A stretch of 49,855 nucleotides of DNA from Actinomycetospora sp. (GTDB taxonomy: Bacteria > Actinomycetota > Actinomycetes > Mycobacteriales > Pseudonocardiaceae), in contig JAQSWW010000001.1 of NCBI GenBank assembly GCA_029266415.1, forward strand, positions 1-49,855. Direction: 5' to 3'. This document shows positions 36,433-45,266 of the stretch, one piece after another. Position 1 is the stretch's first letter, and each line of letters opens with the position of its first letter. The notes beneath the pieces were generated by a model. That model was given only the letters and a program-made list of their open reading frames with translations. It was not told the DNA's origin and ran no database searches. The position numbers were made by a program, and so were the translations under genes.

Positions 36433-37070
36433 GCGCGCCCCGCGTCCCGGAACCGGACCGTCGTCCCCGGCTGCAGCAGGGCGGGCGGGTCGCGGTCGGG
36501 GTCGAACAGGGTCGGCGCGTCCGCGGTCAGCCGGCCCAGCAGGCGCCAGCCGCCGGGGGACGTGCGCGGGTAGACGCCGCCGAACTCGCCGGCCACGCCG
36601 ACGGAGCCGGCGGGGATGCGCGGGCGCGGGGTGTCCAGGCGCGGTTGCTGCAGGGACTCCGGGAGCCCGGCGAGGTACGCGAAGCCGGGCGCGAAGCCCC
36701 CGAACGCGACGGTCAGGGTGGCGCCGGTGTGGCGGGCGATCACCTCGTCGACGTCGCACCCGGCGTCGCGGGCGACGAGCTCGAGGTCCTCGCCGTCGTA
36801 GTGCACGTCGAGCTCGACGGTGCCGGCCGCGCCCCGCTCGGGCACCGCGGTGGTGTCGACGCCGGCGAGCAGCGACCGGACCCCGGGCAGCGCCTCGCGG
36901 GCGCCGGGGGCCGTGACCAGCACCGTCCGCGCCGCCGGCACCACGTCGACGACCCCGGGCAGCTCGCCGCGGGACAGCGCGTCGCGCAGGGCCGCGCCCA
37001 CGGCGGCCACCGCGTCGAGGCCGTCGAGGTCGACGAGCAGCGCCTCGGGCCCGACCGGGAGGACCTCCAC
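36429..37070 (-). CDS. pxpB: 5-oxoprolinase subunit PxpB (KipI-like)
   Basis: A 213-residue AHS1/KipI-family protein. Landmarks are LPVGPEALLVDLDG, the histidine region IARHTGATLTVAFGGFAPGF and LQQPRLDTPRPRIPAGSVGVAG then SPGGWRLLGRL. It pairs with PxpC (4-nt GTGA overlap). GTG 37070 is 9 nt downstream of the nitrobindin stop, so it belongs to the same operon. The N-terminus EVLPVGPEALLVDLDGLDAV is complete. Confidence 0.9.
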   Translation of the reverse strand: MEVLPVGPEALLVDLDGLDAVAAVGAALRDALSRGELPGVVDVVPAARTVLVTAPGAREALPGVRSLLAGVDTTAVPERGAAGTVELDVHYDGEDLELVARDAGCDVDEVIARHTGATLTVAFGGFAPGFAYLAGLPESLQQPRLDTPRPRIPAGSVGVAGEFGGVYPRTSPGGWRLLGRLTADAPTLFDPDRDPPALLQPGTTVRFRDAGRA

Positions 37071-37079
37071 GGGACGACC

Positions 37080-37739
37080 TCAGCCGGCGATGCGGTGCAG
37101 GCGGGCCGAGGTGTGCGGCTGCACGGGCTGGCCGACCATGGCGCGTTCCTCGACGTAGGCCAGGTCGCCGTCGTCGACGATGCCGTAGAGCCGCGTCGCG
37201 CCGTTGACCTCCTTGGCGGAGGAGGTGCGGGCGATCGCGTCGGTCTGCAGCTCCCACGACGTCTGGGTGCGGCTGGCGCCGTAGTACAGCTCGATGATCC
37301 CGGTGTGGTGGGCGAGGAGGAGCTCGATCGTCCCGTCCTCCTGCGCGCGCCACCAGCCGACCTCGCGCGCGGCGGGGCGCACGACCGCGCCGCCCGGCCC
37401 GTCGAGCAGCCACGACCGCGCCTCCCAGGACAGGAAGGGCCGACCGTCGTGGGCGACGGTGATCTGCTGGCCGAAGTGGAACGGGCCCTCGATGGTCGGG
37501 TAGACCACCTCGCCCTCGCCGCGCCACACCCCGACCAGCGGCAGCAGGCCCAGCAGGGCGTCGTGGAGCTCCGGGCCGAGCCGCAGGTTCGCGGTGTCGT
37601 TCGGCACCGGCAGATCGGGCCAGCCGGGGAGGTTCGCGTCGCGGGTGCGGGCGGCGCGCTCGGCGGCCGCCCGGATCGCCTCGTTGCCGCTGCTGCCCTC
37701 GGGCAGGTCGCCGGCCTCGTCGGCGAAGGGCGCGTTCAT
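37080..37739 (-). CDS. Nitrobindin-family (FABP-like) protein
   Basis: A 219-residue beta-barrel of the nitrobindin family (related, as I recall, to Rv0813c). The signature GVWRGEGEV begins the barrel (about residue 69), followed by FGQQITVAHDGRPFLSWEARSW and LLLAHHTGIIELYYG. The C-terminal SARLHRIAG supplies His215, the expected haem ligand. The N-terminal 55 residues are polar and not conserved. ATG 37739 overlaps the stop of a 41-residue membrane protein. A peroxynitrite or haem-sensing role is a family inference. Confidence 0.9.
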   Translation of the reverse strand: MNAPFADEAGDLPEGSSGNEAIRAAAERAARTRDANLPGWPDLPVPNDTANLRLGPELHDALLGLLPLVGVWRGEGEVVYPTIEGPFHFGQQITVAHDGRPFLSWEARSWLLDGPGGAVVRPAAREVGWWRAQEDGTIELLLAHHTGIIELYYGASRTQTSWELQTDAIARTSSAKEVNGATRLYGIVDDGDLAYVEERAMVGQPVQPHTSARLHRIAG

Positions 37740-37861
37740 CGAGCCTCCTCGTCGCCGCTGGTGAGGAGCTCGTCACGGAAGAGCCGACGCGTCAGCGCGA
37801 TGCCGGCGCCCAGGATGCCGGCGCTGCACGCGGCGAGCAGGACGGTGTAGAACCACGCCAC
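37736..37861 (-). CDS. Small single-pass membrane protein, 41 aa
   Basis: Not recognised. It encodes 41 residues: a hydrophobic helix (FYTVLLAACSAGILGAGIAL) followed by a charged tail (TRRLFRDELLTSGDEEAR). The start GTG 37861 is 6 nt after TAGGCT (37873 down to 37868), a leaderless arrangement. The stop TGA (37738-37736) overlaps the ATG of the nitrobindin gene by 3 nt. Together they give promoter, start, membrane helix and coupling. The gene leads an operon with nitrobindin, pxpB and pxpC. Confidence 0.75.
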   Translation of the reverse strand: MAWFYTVLLAACSAGILGAGIALTRRLFRDELLTSGDEEAR

Positions 37862-37867
37862 CGGACC

Positions 37868-37873
37868 AGCCTA
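37868..37873 (-). promoter_or_regulatory. -10 TAGGCT of the small membrane protein-nitrobindin-pxpBC operon
   Basis: TAGGCT reads on the minus strand, 6 nt before GTG 37861. It decides that the short gene, not the nitrobindin gene, is the first translated unit. Confidence 0.6.
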
Positions 37874-37921
37874 ACGACACCGCCCGCCCCACCCTGGCGG
37901 GCGGGGCGGGCGGGTCGTGGC

Positions 37922-37995
37922 GGTGATCGAAGGACCGATACGGACACTCAACGTCAGATGAGACGAGCACGCCGATAGGGGCACTTCGCCGACAC
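37922..37995. repeat. Intergenic repeat element A, copy 2 (longer form)
   Basis: Bases 37922-37957 match 21667-21702 at 33 of 36 positions. The element continues with a second, related half: CCGATA recurs 37 bp later at 37972, and CACTTCGCCGACAC (37982-37995) matches CACTTCGCTGACAC of copy 1. Copy 1 looks like a form with an internal deletion of about 24 bp. It lies immediately after the stop of the DUF1416 gene. Confidence 0.75.
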
Positions 37996-37996
37996 C

Positions 37997-38295
37997 TCAG
38001 GCCACCGACACCTCGGAGGTGAACAGGCCCGGACCACCGACGGTGACCTCGGTCTGGCCGTTGCCCGAGCGCGAGAGGGCGCGCACGGTCCAGGTGCCGG
38101 GGCGGGCGAAGAAACGGTAGTCACCGGACGCCGAGGACACGACCTCGGCGGTGAACTCGCCCGTGCCGTCGAGGAGCCGCACGTAGGCCCCGCCGATCGG
38201 CGAGCCGGACGCGGTGACCTTGCCGACGAGCACCGACTCCTTCGACAGGTCGGTGCCGGCGGGCAGCTCTGCGGTCTGCTCAGGTGCGCCACACA

Positions 38296-38296
<1 letters not shown>
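37997..38296 (-). CDS. DUF1416 protein (SseC-like)
   Basis: A 99-residue protein of the DUF1416 group, known beside actinobacterial thiosulfate sulfurtransferases (SseC2 in M. tuberculosis, from memory). It has a CNA-B-like beta-sandwich (VLVGKVTASGSPIGGAYVRL and GDYRFFARPGTWTVRALS). ATG 38296 shares one base with the sulfurtransferase stop (TGATG), so it is translated with it. Cys2 is the only cysteine, and MCGAPEQT is the conserved start of the family. Confidence 0.9.
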
Positions 38297-39138
<842 letters not shown>

Positions 39139-39270
39139 GTGTGGTGCTCCTCGGTTCGTTTGCTCGTGGTTCGGACGGGGGCGGCGACACACGCGGCCCG
39201 TCCCGCGATCGGCCTGGAGCGGGGTGCAGGTGGGCGGTTCGGGACCGCGTCGTCGTCCGGGAGAGCCGGG
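39139..39270 (-). other. Sulfurtransferase 5' leader, candidate attenuator region
   Basis: 132 bp between the leader-peptide stop and ATG 39138. It contains complementary arms GTCCCG (39200-39205) and CGGGAC (39239-39244 region) on the plus strand and several GC-rich alternative stems. I see no further gene in it. Alternative pairing controlled by ribosome stalling on the Cys codons is a hypothesis. Confidence 0.45.
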
Positions 39271-39339
39271 TCAGCGACAGAGGCTGGAGTCGACGCGGCA
39301 CAGGTCCACCGCACGTCGCTGGGTGAGCCCGCCGTCCAC
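39271..39339 (-). CDS. Cys-containing leader peptide of the sulfurtransferase operon, 22 aa
   Basis: A 22-residue peptide on the minus strand ending TQRRAVDLCRVDSSLCR, with two Cys codons (TGC and TGT). Peptides with RRxVDLCR...SLCR are recurrent leader peptides in front of actinobacterial sulfur and cysteine genes. GTG 39339 is 7 nt downstream of TAGCGT (39352 down to 39347), a leaderless start. Ribosome stalling when cysteine is scarce would alter downstream RNA folding and raise sulfurtransferase expression. That mechanism is documented for cysteine leaders in mycobacteria; applying it here is inference. Confidence 0.8.
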   Translation of the reverse strand: MDGGLTQRRAVDLCRVDSSLCR

Positions 39340-39404
39340 GACCCTCACGCTACCGAACGAATCGCCCCCGTCCGAGGGTGATGTCACCCGTGCGTTGCTC
39401 GGGG

Positions 39405-39914
39405 TCAGCCCGTCCGGCGCAGCGGGGCCAGGGTGCCGAGCAGGTCGCTGCGCCGTGGGACGCCGACGGTGCGGGCGAGCTCGACGCCGGCCGGGTCGAC
39501 GACGAGCGTCGTCGGGGTGCGGCGGATGCCCAGGAGCCGCACCAGCTCGGGCCGGACGGCCACGTCGATCTCGCGCACCGTGACCCCCGGGTGCTCGGAC
39601 GCCACGTCGGTGAGCACCGAGCGCGACGCCCGGCACTCCGCGCAGAACTGCGACGAGAGCTGCAGCAGCGCGAGACCGCCGGCCGGGGCGGCGAGGTCGC
39701 GGGGCAGCACCCCGCTGACCGGCTGGCCGGGACGCTGCGCGCCGACAGCCCGCAGGTCGCGCCGCGTGCCCTCGGGGCCGGGGTCGTGCGCCGGCACGTC
39801 GGGGATGTCGTCGTCCGCGCGCAGCCGCCGCAGCCGGAGCACGGCGAGCGCGAGCCCGACCAGGAGCACCACGGCGAGGGCCACCGCCGCGACCAGGAGC
39901 ACCCAGCCCGTCAC
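39405..39914 (-). CDS. Membrane-anchored thioredoxin-fold protein with CAEC motif
   Basis: A 169-residue protein with an N-terminal membrane helix (WVLLVAAVALAVVLLVGLALAVL, residues 4-26), an Arg-rich junction and a thioredoxin fold. The redox motif is SSQFCAECRASR (Cys91, Cys94) instead of CGPC, and the cis-Pro region is RRTPTTLVVD. This matches the actinobacterial ThiX/TlpA-like protein found between the sulfurtransferase and glnR. The topology places the redox domain outside if the positive-inside rule is violated, and inside otherwise, so the compartment is uncertain. GTG 39914 is preferred over longer frames. Confidence 0.85.
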   Translation of the reverse strand: MTGWVLLVAAVALAVVLLVGLALAVLRLRRLRADDDIPDVPAHDPGPEGTRRDLRAVGAQRPGQPVSGVLPRDLAAPAGGLALLQLSSQFCAECRASRSVLTDVASEHPGVTVREIDVAVRPELVRLLGIRRTPTTLVVDPAGVELARTVGVPRRSDLLGTLAPLRRTG

Positions 39915-39956
39915 CCGCACCCCCCCGCCCCGGTCTCCCCGCCTACCGCCCGCCGA

Positions 39957-39976
39957 CGCGGGCACCGCTGCCCGCG
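39957..39976. repeat. Perfect 8-bp inverted repeat in the thioredoxin-glnR intergenic region
   Basis: CGCGGGCA, CCGC loop, complement. It lies about 45 bp upstream of the thioredoxin start and 125 bp upstream of glnR. It could be an operator or a chance GC hairpin. Confidence 0.4.
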
Positions 39977-40102
39977 GAGAGCGTCCGCGCAGGGTAGCCC
40001 GCGGGCGTCGCGCGCCCGTGACCGGCCGGTACGCCGCGGAGGGCGCAGCCCGGGCGACGTGACGTGGAACGCGCAGGCGGGTGACGGCGCGGTGAACTCG
40101 GC

Positions 40103-40108
40103 TATCGT
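40103..40108 (+). promoter_or_regulatory. glnR -10 hexamer (TATCGT)
   Basis: TATCGT 30 bp before GTG 40138. The short leader carries GGAGGGAG (40124-40131), so glnR is translated from a normal ribosome site. Confidence 0.55.
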
Positions 40109-40137
40109 CCCCCTCACGATCGCGGAGGGAGACACGC

Positions 40138-40986
40138 GTGGAGCTGCTGCTGCTCACCGCCGACCCCGAGCCGACGTCAGTGTTGCCGTCGCTGGCCCTG
40201 CTACCCCACGGACTCCGGACCGCGGCCCCCGAGGTCGCGGCCCTGCTCGACGCCGGACCGCACGACGCCGTGCTGGTCGACGCCCGTCACGACCTCGCCG
40301 CCGCCCGCAGCCTGTGCCGCCTGCTGGGCTCCACCGGGCTCGACGTGCCGGTGATCGCGGTCCTCACCGAGGGCGGCCTCGTCGCGGTGTCCCTCGAGTG
40401 GGGCGTCGACGAGGTCCTGCTGCCCGGTGCGGGCCCGGCCGAGGTGGACGCCCGGCTGCGCCTGCTCAAGGCCCGCCGCACCCCCGACGGCGCCGGGGCC
40501 GAGGGCGCGCTGGTGCTGGGCGAGCTCGTCATCGACGAGGCCACCTACACCGCCCGCCTGCGCGGGCGCCCGCTCGACCTCACCTACAAGGAGTTCGAGC
40601 TCCTCAAGTACCTCGCCCAGCACGCCGGGCGCGTCTTCACCCGGGCCCAGCTCCTGCAGGAGGTGTGGGGCTACGACTTCTTCGGCGGCACCCGCACCGT
40701 GGACGTCCACGTCCGGCGGCTGCGCGCCAAGCTCGGGCCGGAGCACGAGCAGCTCATCGGCACCGTGCGCAACGTGGGCTACAAGTTCGTCCGCCCGGTC
40801 CGCGGGGTCCTCGGCGCGGCCGGCGCGGTGGGCGCCGAGCCGTCGGAGGGTCGCGGCGAGGTCGACGAGGAGGACGCCTCGGGGCGGCCCCCGGCGCCAC
40901 CGTCCGCACCGCGGCTCCCGCGGGGCGGCGCGTCGTGGGACGACGCGCGCGTGGTGCGTCCCGCCGCCTGGGCCCGCGGCGGCTGA
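40138..40986 (+). CDS. glnR: Orphan winged-helix response regulator GlnR
   Basis: A 282-residue OmpR-like regulator of nitrogen genes. The atypical receiver begins [21 protein letters not shown] and keeps the central Asp48 (DAVLVDAR) but lacks the full acidic pocket. The effector domain contains [21 protein letters not shown] and [20 protein letters not shown]. The C-terminal 60 residues are a Pro/Gly/Arg-rich tail longer than in mycobacteria. There is no paired kinase gene nearby, consistent with its orphan status. It is followed 31 bp later by mshD. Confidence 0.93.
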   Translation: MELLLLTADPEPTSVLPSLALLPHGLRTAAPEVAALLDAGPHDAVLVDARHDLAAARSLCRLLGSTGLDVPVIAVLTEGGLVAVSLEWGVDEVLLPGAGPAEVDARLRLLKARRTPDGAGAEGALVLGELVIDEATYTARLRGRPLDLTYKEFELLKYLAQHAGRVFTRAQLLQEVWGYDFFGGTRTVDVHVRRLRAKLGPEHEQLIGTVRNVGYKFVRPVRGVLGAAGAVGAEPSEGRGEVDEEDASGRPPAPPSAPRLPRGGASWDDARVVRPAAWARGG

Positions 40987-41017
40987 CCCGACCCGTCCGG
41001 AGCGCTACGGTCCCGCC

Positions 41018-41941
41018 GTGCTCACGCAGCGGTGGGTGTCGACGGCGACGGCCGACGACGCCGAGCAGGTCCGGGCCCTCGCGGCCGCCGTCGCCGCGAC
41101 GGACGGGGTCGACGCGTACGCCGAGCCCGCGCGCCGCGACCTCGCCGCGCTCGGGGTCGGCGGCGGGCGGCCGACGACCCGCCACCTGCTGGTGCACGAC
41201 GGGGACGACCTCGTCGGCCACGCCCTGCTGGACGGGGAGCACCCCGACGACCCCGTCGCCGAGCTCGCCGTCCACCCCGAGCGCCGCCGTTGCGGGATCG
41301 GCGCGCAGCTCGTCGCCGCGGTCCTCGAGGCCGCGCCGGGCGCGCGGTTCTGGGCGCACGGCGACCACCCGGGCGCGGCGCCCCTCGCGGCGCGCATCGG
41401 CTGGCGGCGTGCCCGCGAGCTGTGGCGCATGCGCAGGCCCGCGCCCGGTCACGAGGCCACGCCCCTGCCGGCGCTCGCCGTCCCCGACGGGGTCGCGATC
41501 CGTCCGCTGCGCGTCGGGCGTGACGAGGACGCGGTGATCGCCGTCAACAACCGCGCGTTCGCCTGGCACCCTGAGCAGAGCGGCTGGACGCCCGCCGACG
41601 TCGCCGAGATCGAGGCCGAGGACTGGTTCGACGCCGAGGGCGTGCTGCTGGCGTGGGACACCGGCACCGAGGAGCTTCTCGGCTTCCACTTCACCAAGGT
41701 GCACGCGGCGGCTCCGAACGTGCCCGAGCCCCTCGGCGAGGTCTACGTCGTGGGCGTCGACCCGGGCGCCCAGGGCCGTGGGCTGGGCCGGGCGCTGACC
41801 CTCGCGGGGCTGCACCACCTCGCCGACCGCGGGCTGCGCACGACGATCCTCTACGTGGAGGGCGACAACGCCGCCGCGATCGCCACCTACCGCCAGCTCG
41901 GCTTCGAATGCGACGCGGTGGACGTCTCCTACCAGCGCTGA
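41018..41941 (+). CDS. mshD: Mycothiol synthase (tandem GNAT acetyltransferase)
   Basis: MshD acetylates Cys-GlcN-Ins, the last step of mycothiol synthesis. The 307-residue protein has two GNAT domains. The N-terminal one ends with VHPERRRCGIGAQLVAAVLE; the C-terminal one has the active acetyl-CoA loop VDPGAQGRGLGRALTLAGL, and LYVEGDNAAAIATYRQLGFE near the end. GTG 41018 lies 6 nt after TACGGT (41006-41011), a leaderless start; upstream frame extension overlaps glnR. Mycothiol confines the host to Actinomycetes. Confidence 0.94.
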   Translation: MLTQRWVSTATADDAEQVRALAAAVAATDGVDAYAEPARRDLAALGVGGGRPTTRHLLVHDGDDLVGHALLDGEHPDDPVAELAVHPERRRCGIGAQLVAAVLEAAPGARFWAHGDHPGAAPLAARIGWRRARELWRMRRPAPGHEATPLPALAVPDGVAIRPLRVGRDEDAVIAVNNRAFAWHPEQSGWTPADVAEIEAEDWFDAEGVLLAWDTGTEELLGFHFTKVHAAAPNVPEPLGEVYVVGVDPGAQGRGLGRALTLAGLHHLADRGLRTTILYVEGDNAAAIATYRQLGFECDAVDVSYQR

Positions 41942-41999
41942 TCGCGCAGCGTGACCTACATCGCACCGGTCACCCGTTGAGTTGTACGCCACGGGGCCC

Positions 42000-42039
42000 G
42001 TTCATCCCGCGTTCACCCTTCCAGCTCCGAGCGTCCACC
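42000..42039 (+). promoter_or_regulatory. PHO box upstream of pstS
   Basis: Direct repeats with an 11-bp period: GTTCATC at 42000 and GTTCACC at 42011, then a degenerate unit (42022) and GTCCACC at 42033, again in phase. GTTCACC is the core of actinomycete PhoP boxes. The second unit ends 27 nt before the -10 TAGCCT (42049-42054). Confidence 0.8.
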
Positions 42040-42048
42040 CTGCCTGCC

Positions 42049-42054
42049 TAGCCT
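42049..42054 (+). promoter_or_regulatory. pstS -10 hexamer (TAGCCT)
   Basis: Followed by 7 nt and an in-frame GTG at 42062. That GTG would make a leaderless, 22-residue longer PstS. The more conventional start is GTG 42128. Confidence 0.6.
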
Positions 42055-42127
42055 CCGGATCGTGGCGCGAATCCCGCGCCGCGGCGTGCCCACGTGGGGG
42101 TGGGCCAACGGACTCGGAGGACTCTCT

Positions 42128-43237
42128 GTGAGGTATCAGCGGCGCGCGGCGGCGGTCGGTCTGATCGCGGCTTCGGCGCTCCTGCTCGGCGCGTGCGGCA
42201 GCGACGAGAACGCCGGTGGCGGCGGGGTCTCCGCAGCACCGGGAGTCACCTGTGGCGGCAAGCCCGACCTGCGCTCCAGTGGCTCGTCGGCCCAGAACAA
42301 CGCCATGACGCGCTTCGTCGCGACCTACCAGCAGACCTGCCAGGGGCAGACGCTGAACTACACCCCGAGCGGCTCGGGCGCCGGACGCAACGAGTTCCTC
42401 GGCGGCCAGACCGACTTCGCCGGCTCGGACTCCGCACTCAAGGACGGCGACGAGACCACCCGCGCGGAGCAGCGCTGCGCGTCGCCGGCCTGGAACCTCC
42501 CGCTGGTCTTCGGCCCGGTCGCGATCGCCTACAACCTCCCCGGCGTCACCGACCTGGTGCTCGACGGCCCGACCGCGGCCCGCGTGTTCAACGGCCAGGT
42601 GGCCACCTGGAACGACCCGGCCATCGCCGCCCTCAACCCGGGCAAGCAGCTGCCGGCCGCGCCGATCGTCGTGAACTTCCGGTCCGACGAGTCGGGCACC
42701 ACCGAGAACTTCCAGAAGTACCTGGTGGCCGCCTCGAACGGCGCGTACGGCAAGGAGGCCGGCCAGACCTTCAACGGCGGCGTCGGCGCCGGTGCCCGCG
42801 GCAGCCAGGGCGTCGCGGACGCCACCCGGAACACCCCGAACTCGGTGACCTACGTCGAGTCGTCGTTCGCCCAGCGCGGGGGCCTCGGCGTGGCACAGAT
42901 CATCAACTCCGGCGGCGGGCAGCCGGTGCCGCTGACCGCCGAGACGGTGGGCAACGCCATCAACAACGTCCAGGTCGAGGGCGAGGGCAACGACCTGAAG
43001 CTCAACCTGGACAGCCTGTACCAGGCGAACGCCCCCGGCGCCTACCCGATCGCGCTGGCGACCTACGAGATCGTCTGCTCGAACTACGCGGACGACCAGA
43101 CCGCCACGGCCGTGCGGGCGTTCCTGCAGACCGCGCTCTCCCCGGGCGCACAGCAGGCGCTGCCGGAGGCGGGCTACGTCCCGCTGCCGGAGCAGTTCAA
43201 GCAGCGGATGACCACCGCGGTGAACGCCATCCAGTAG
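42128..43237 (+). CDS. pstS: Phosphate ABC transporter substrate-binding lipoprotein
   Basis: A 369-residue periplasmic-type phosphate-binding protein. The signal peptide ends at the lipobox LLLGAC (Cys23). The phosphate site is visible in RSSGSSAQNNAM, SGSGAGRNEFLGGQTDFAGSD and DESGTTENFQKYL. The chosen GTG 42128 has GGAGGA 6-7 nt upstream and a short basic n-region (VRYQRR). The alternative GTG 42062 is a leaderless start with a 22-residue extension. A PHO box lies upstream, so phosphate starvation should induce the gene. pstC follows after 51 bp. Confidence 0.95.
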   Translation: MRYQRRAAAVGLIAASALLLGACGSDENAGGGGVSAAPGVTCGGKPDLRSSGSSAQNNAMTRFVATYQQTCQGQTLNYTPSGSGAGRNEFLGGQTDFAGSDSALKDGDETTRAEQRCASPAWNLPLVFGPVAIAYNLPGVTDLVLDGPTAARVFNGQVATWNDPAIAALNPGKQLPAAPIVVNFRSDESGTTENFQKYLVAASNGAYGKEAGQTFNGGVGAGARGSQGVADATRNTPNSVTYVESSFAQRGGLGVAQIINSGGGQPVPLTAETVGNAINNVQVEGEGNDLKLNLDSLYQANAPGAYPIALATYEIVCSNYADDQTATAVRAFLQTALSPGAQQALPEAGYVPLPEQFKQRMTTAVNAIQ

Positions 43238-43288
43238 GCGCTGGCCCGAGCCCACCGAGATCGACGACGAGGCGGACGGACCCCGGTT

Positions 43289-44341
43289 GTGACCGAACGC
43301 ACCACGGAACAGGCCCCACCGCAGGGTCCTCGCGACGAGGACCCCGCGGCCGGGTCGGCCACCCTGGACACCGTGACCGACCCCGGACCCGCTCGCGGCG
43401 GGAGGTCCCGGGGGTCCTCGTCCGGCGGACGCGGTGAACGCGTCTTCCGGGGGCTGACCTCGGGGTCCGGCCTCCTCGTCGTCGTGGCCATCGCGGCGAT
43501 CGGGCTCTTCCTGCTCGTGCAGGCGGTGCCCTCGCTGATGGCCAACAACGCCAACTTCTTCACGTCGCCGCTGTTCGACACGCGCGACCCGGCGAACCTC
43601 AACTTCGGCATCCGCGACCTGGTCGTGGTCACGGTGCTGTCGTCGCTGTTCGCGCTGGTGCTCGCGATGCCGGTCGCGCTCGGCATCGCGCTGTTCCTCA
43701 CCCACTACGCACCGAGGCGGGTCGCGCGGCCGTTCGCCTACGTGATCGATCTGCTCGCCGCCGTGCCCTCGATCATCTACGGCCTCTGGGGCATCGCGGT
43801 CCTCGCCCCGGCGCTGCTGCCGGTCGCGACGTGGCTGCAGGGCAACCTCGGCTGGTTCTTCCTCTTCGCCCCCGGCAACCTGCCGGTGCTCACGGGCACG
43901 ATCTTCACGGGCGGCGTCGTCCTCGCGGTGATGATCCTGCCGATCATCACCGCGGTGACCCGCGAGGTCTTCGCGCAGACCCCGCGCTTCCACATCGAGG
44001 CGGCGCAGGCACTCGGCGCCACGCGGTGGGAGGTCATCCGCATGGCCGTGCTGCCCTACGGACGCAGCGGCTACATCGCCGGCTCGATGCTCGGCCTCGG
44101 CCGGGCGCTCGGCGAGACGATCGCGGTCCTCATCGTCATCCGCGCGGCGACGACGCCGTCGAACTTCAGCCTCTTCGACGGCGGCTACACGTTCGCCTCG
44201 CTCATCGCGTCGGCGGCCTCGGAGTTCAGCCAGCCGCTGCCGACCGGCGCCTACATCGCGGCCGGCCTGGTGCTGTTCGTCCTGACCTTCGTGGTCAACG
44301 CGATCGCCCGCGTGATCGCCGGCGGGAAGGTGAACGGCTGA
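43289..44341 (+). CDS. pstC: Phosphate ABC transporter permease PstC
   Basis: A 350-residue inner-membrane permease with six predicted helices. The N-terminal 50 residues are hydrophilic and Gly/Ser/Arg-rich, then the first helix is [20 protein letters not shown]. The ABC-interaction loop is the [20 protein letters not shown] segment. The protein ends [10 protein letters not shown], and its TGA overlaps the pstA ATG by one base. Start GTG 43289 is the first in-frame start after the pstS gap. Confidence 0.95.
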   Translation: MTERTTEQAPPQGPRDEDPAAGSATLDTVTDPGPARGGRSRGSSSGGRGERVFRGLTSGSGLLVVVAIAAIGLFLLVQAVPSLMANNANFFTSPLFDTRDPANLNFGIRDLVVVTVLSSLFALVLAMPVALGIALFLTHYAPRRVARPFAYVIDLLAAVPSIIYGLWGIAVLAPALLPVATWLQGNLGWFFLFAPGNLPVLTGTIFTGGVVLAVMILPIITAVTREVFAQTPRFHIEAAQALGATRWEVIRMAVLPYGRSGYIAGSMLGLGRALGETIAVLIVIRAATTPSNFSLFDGGYTFASLIASAASEFSQPLPTGAYIAAGLVLFVLTFVVNAIARVIAGGKVNG

Positions 44342-45255
44342 TGGCCACCACCACGGGCCTCGACGCCCCCGAACGCCCGGCCGGCGGGCCGACGTTCCAG
44401 CCCCTCAGCACCGGCCGCAAGGTCAAGGACCGGCTCGCCACCGTGCTGGTGGTCCTCGCGTTCCTCATCGCCGTGGTGCCCCTGGTGTGGGTGCTCGTCA
44501 CGGTCGTCGGGCGCGGCATCGGCGCGATCCTGTCCGCGGACTGGTGGGGCCGATCGCTGTCGGGTGTGCTGCCCGAGTCGTTCGCCGGCGGCGTCTACCA
44601 CGCGATCTACGGCACGCTGATCCAGGCGCTGCTCGCCGCGGTGATCGCCGTCCCGATCGGCATCGCCGCCGCGGTCTACCTCGTCGAGTACGGGCGCGGG
44701 CGCCTGGCGAAGACCACCAGCTTCATGGTCGACATCCTCGCCGGCGTGCCGTCGATCGTCGCCGCGCTGTTCGTGTTCGCGGCCTTCATCTCGATCCTCG
44801 GCGGGGTCCAGAGCGCCTTCATGGTGTCGCTGGCCCTCGTGCTGCTCATGCTCCCGGTGGTCATCCGCAACACCGAGGAGATGCTGCGCCTGGTGCCCGA
44901 CGAACTGCGCGAGGCGTCGTACGCGCTGGGCATCCCGAAGTGGAAGACCATCCTGCGGATCGTGCTGCCCACCGCCCTCTCGGGCACCGTCACCGGCGTG
45001 ATGCTGGCGCTGGCCCGCGTCATGGGCGAGACGGCCCCGGTGCTCGTGCTGGTCGGCTACTCGCAGTCCATCAACTTCGACCCGTTCACCGGCAACATGG
45101 CCTCGCTGCCCCTGTTGATGTTCTCCGAGCTGTCCAACCCGGAGGCCGCCGGCCAGTACCGCATCTGGGGTGCAGCGCTGACGCTGATCCTCATCATCAT
45201 GATCCTGCAGCTCGGGGCGAGCGTCGTGTCGCGCTTCTCCGCCATCTCGAAGTAG
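44341..45255 (+). CDS. pstA: Phosphate ABC transporter permease PstA
   Basis: A 304-residue six-helix permease pairing with PstC. The coupling loop is [20 protein letters not shown]. The first helix is [23 protein letters not shown] 44341 is fixed by a one-base overlap with the pstC stop (TGATG), the usual pstCA junction. The frame upstream belongs to a pstC shadow. Confidence 0.95.
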   Translation: MATTTGLDAPERPAGGPTFQPLSTGRKVKDRLATVLVVLAFLIAVVPLVWVLVTVVGRGIGAILSADWWGRSLSGVLPESFAGGVYHAIYGTLIQALLAAVIAVPIGIAAAVYLVEYGRGRLAKTTSFMVDILAGVPSIVAALFVFAAFISILGGVQSAFMVSLALVLLMLPVVIRNTEEMLRLVPDELREASYALGIPKWKTILRIVLPTALSGTVTGVMLALARVMGETAPVLVLVGYSQSINFDPFTGNMASLPLLMFSELSNPEAAGQYRIWGAALTLILIIMILQLGASVVSRFSAISK

Positions 45256-45266
45256 AGGGAATCCCC

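Noticed and set aside
37972-37995. Second half of repeat element A as an independent promoter or operator
   Set aside because: It lies just after the DUF1416 stop and matches the other copy's 3'-end location, so a gene-end role fits better.
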